Below are positions 62,405-64,000 of a DNA stretch of 64,000 bases, piece after piece. Where the stretch lies: the IMG/VR virus record IMGVR_UViG_3300050120_000213, positions 35,511 through 99,510 of that record; one strand, given 5' to 3'. The notes beneath the pieces are model-generated. The model was not told the origin of the DNA, searched no databases, and worked only from the letters and a program-made list of their open reading frames with translations. Made by a program: the position numbers and the translations under genes. The first letter of the stretch is position 1. The number at the start of each line of letters is the position of its first letter. The stretch comes from a virus.

Positions 62405-62769
62405 TTATTTCTCCCAGCTAAATGTGCTTCGTTTTCGAGTTGATCCAACTTGAGCGTGGCACGGGCTTCGGCCATCTTGACGAATGAGTTATGTAACATC
62501 CCAATATACAGAGAACCCAGCAACTCAGTCCGATCACGGGGGGCCGTAAGCAAGTTGCTCGTTTGGGTCGCCCCATCAGTATGGAACCACGTAAAGGCTT
62601 CTTGGATATCCCCCGGCGTGGGGGCAGTCATAAGGCGGGCGTATTCTATACTTTCAAACTCAGCCTTCTGAAGATCAAATTCTTCATCTTCGGCCAAACG
62701 CTGGGCACGGCGATCCAAGTCGCTTTGCAAGCGGGCATCGCCTATCGTTTCGGTTTTCTGCAGATCCAT
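62401..62769 (-). CDS. Hypothetical helical protein, 122 aa
   Basis: MDLQKTETIGDARLQSDLDR... is almost entirely charged helix with FVKMAEARATLKLDQLENEA at the end. The ATGGAGTTCGAA leader precedes the chosen ATG. Confidence 0.55.
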   Translation of the reverse strand: MDLQKTETIGDARLQSDLDRRAQRLAEDEEFDLQKAEFESIEYARLMTAPTPGDIQEAFTWFHTDGATQTSNLLTAPRDRTELLGSLYIGMLHNSFVKMAEARATLKLDQLENEAHLAGRNK

Positions 62770-62801
62770 TTCGAACTCCATTTCGGGGGCAGCTATGTAT
62801 T

Positions 62802-62829
62802 AATATAGCATAGCCACCAAATTTGTCAA
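62802..62829 (-). promoter_or_regulatory. Sigma70-type promoter
   Basis: TTGACA (62824-62829), 16-bp spacer ending TGC, TATATT (62802-62807) on the minus strand, next to the stop of the 62831 gene. Confidence 0.75.
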
Positions 62830-62830
62830 A

Positions 62831-63013
62831 TCAAATCGGTGGGGTTTGGCGCACAATTCGGGTATCCGCCACCGATTCATAGCCCCCCATGCGCAACGGT
62901 GTAGTCGGCATTAACAGGATCTCGACTATCACACCATCTTGGCGGGCAAGGTTGGCAAGCAACTCCGCCTTCATACGCCAGTGCGCTAACTTCACTTCGT
63001 CTAAGTAAGTCAT
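62831..63013 (-). CDS. Hypothetical protein, 60 aa
   Basis: MTYLDEVKLAHWRMKAELLA... is a short alpha/beta protein. GGGGGC precedes the ATG. It directly follows the DNA polymerase gene and the dyad repeat. Confidence 0.5.
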   Translation of the reverse strand: MTYLDEVKLAHWRMKAELLANLARQDGVIVEILLMPTTPLRMGGYESVADTRIVRQTPPI

Positions 63014-63024
63014 ATTGCCCCCGC

Positions 63025-63039
63025 TGCAATTGATTGCAA
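63025..63039 (-). repeat. Dyad repeat copy 26 (TG centre)
   Basis: TGCAATTGATTGCAA, abutting the stop codon of the DNA polymerase gene. Confidence 0.9.
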
Positions 63040-64000
63040 TTAAAATTTGATCTTCTTCAGGTTGCCCAGGTTCGGGCCAAACTTCGCGTCTGCCGTAAAC
63101 TTAAGCTGTGGTTGCCAGCCAACCTTATGGAATGGCAGAGACTCCATTACCTCGATCTGCAACTTCGCTACTTCCTCAATCCGATCCTCTCTCACGTAAT
63201 CATACCCTGCATCGTGGCAAGCCATAAACGGCAAAATGATCTGTTGCTCGTACAGGTCGGGGAAATTGAGTTGGCTCTCCGAGAACGCCCACAACATCAT
63301 ATCGCTAAGCGTGCCTTGGGTGGGGGAGTTGACCGACTGACGCTCCGCCTGTGCTCGTATGTCTTGTTTCGAGCTACGGATCAACGGCAAATGCCGTACC
63401 CGTCCCAGTGGCCCACGCACATACCCGTGCTGCTTCACAAATGACTTTTGCTCGCGGTGATAGCGGGGCAACCCAGGGTAACTACCAAAGAAACTTTCTT
63501 CGAAATCCGCAGACTGCTTCTGAGTCAGGGACACTCCATAGTTATTGAGTGCATACAAGATAAACCCATCAATGCCCATCCCGTAAATCTTACCGAAGTT
63601 GCCCGCCTTACCCAACTGCCGGGTTTCTTCAAACAAGTGCTGCATCGCGGGGTCGGGGGAATTCTTCATCGCCATCATTTCATCGTAGGTGTACCCAGCG
63701 AATTGCCCAGCCGTGATTGAGTGCAAGTCCATCCCTTGCAGGTACGCCTTAATCATGTTGGTTTCGTTGGCAATGCAGGCAATCACCTTCAACTCGCCCT
63801 GGCTATAATCTCGCTCCAACACCACATACCCGGGCGGCGCGGGGTAGCATTCACGGATGCGTTGCGCCCAGGCCGTGTGTTTGGGTATGGTGTTGTGAAC
63901 AACAATACCGTTTGCCACAAATGAATGGCTACTTTGAATGGTCAAGTCAAACGTCTCTCTATACCCAGCTTCTTCAATGGATATGAGAACTACTTCATTG
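63040..64000 (-). CDS. Family A DNA polymerase, C-terminal part, with intein C-terminus (cut by window edge)
   Basis: From 64000 the frame is open for 320 codons. The first 36 residues (63892-63999) are the C-terminal end of an intein: VVLISIEEAGYRETFDLTI, SSHSFVANGIVVHN. The splice junction is VVHN|T, with Thr as +1 residue at 63889-63891. The extein is a family A polymerase: motif A RDYSQGELKVIAC, motif B RQLGKAGNFGKIYGMG, motif C ACHDAGYDY. The intein lies about 25 residues before motif A. Motif C has HDA where the family normally has HDE. The intein N-terminus and the rest of the polymerase are outside the window. Confidence 0.85.
   Translation of the reverse strand, partial: NEVVLISIEEAGYRETFDLTIQSSHSFVANGIVVHNTIPKHTAWAQRIRECYPAPPGYVVLERDYSQGELKVIACIANETNMIKAYLQGMDLHSITAGQFAGYTYDEMMAMKNSPDPAMQHLFEETRQLGKAGNFGKIYGMGIDGFILYALNNYGVSLTQKQSADFEESFFGSYPGLPRYHREQKSFVKQHGYVRGPLGRVRHLPLIRSSKQDIRAQAERQSVNSPTQGTLSDMMLWAFSESQLNFPDLYEQQIILPFMACHDAGYDYVREDRIEEVAKLQIEVMESLPFHKVGWQPQLKFTADAKFGPNLGNLKKIKF

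Noticed and set aside
1-64000. CRISPR arrays
   Set aside because: The dyad repeats are 1-5 kb apart with no regular short spacers, so they are not an array; no other short direct-repeat series was found.
1-64000. Integrase or lysogeny module
   Set aside because: No recombinase signature or attachment site was seen. The single XRE gene alone does not show a temperate lifestyle, and the rest of the genome is unseen.

Overview
The window is a 64-kb piece of a tailed, contractile-tail (myovirus-type) bacteriophage genome. Every gene I can support lies on the minus strand, so transcription runs from position 64000 towards 1. Intergenic gaps are short (none above 300 bases) and starts and stops often overlap (ATGA or TAATG). 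The host is probably Gram-negative: the phage encodes a lipobox lipoprotein, an outer-membrane beta-barrel protein, an inner-spanin-like protein and a FlgJ-type glucosaminidase. I cannot name the host or genus. Both ends of the window cut through replication genes.

Layout in transcription order. 64000-63040: family A DNA polymerase, interrupted by the C-terminal end of an intein. 62.8-51.7 kb: many small early or accessory genes (PP-loop PAPS-reductase-like enzyme, GNAT acetyltransferase, zinc-ribbon proteins, XRE repressor, transposase-like DNA-binding domain, tiny membrane peptides), two tRNA genes and a perfect bacterial parS sequence at 54479-54494. 51.5-49.1 kb: small and large terminase subunits, followed by a homing HNH endonuclease with its own promoter. 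48.4-38.2 kb: more small accessory genes, including an HD (p)ppGpp-hydrolase-like protein, a ribosome-modulation-factor-like protein and a protein with three L7/L12-like repeats. 38.1-32.2 kb: tail fibre module with two proteins built from about 20-residue repeats. 31.9-29.8 kb: envelope-related genes. 29.7-8.4 kb: head and tail module in the usual order (portal, MuF, NUDIX-protease fusion, scaffold, decoration, capsid, neck, sheath, tube, frameshifted tail chaperone, tape measure, hub, spike, baseplate, fibre). 8.3-6.7 kb: lysis genes. 6.6-0 kb: AAA+ ATPase, HNH endonuclease, nuclease-like protein, replication initiator, degenerate helicase loader and the start of a DnaB-like helicase.

The most striking non-coding feature is a 16-bp dyad, TTGCAAT-CA-ATTGCAA, in 26 copies exact over the central 14 bp (chance expectation about 0.0005) plus weaker copies. 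Eighteen sit on, or within 7 bp after, the stop codon of a gene, and five lie intact inside coding sequence, where they are read as LQLIA or LQSIA. Several lie just upstream of sigma70-type promoters that share a strict 16-bp spacer. The parS site occupies the same kind of slot, 1 bp after a stop codon. Together these suggest a genome-wide DNA-binding system (partition, nucleoid-like organisation or global regulation) plus a possible borrowing of host ParB. Both ideas are inference from sequence alone.
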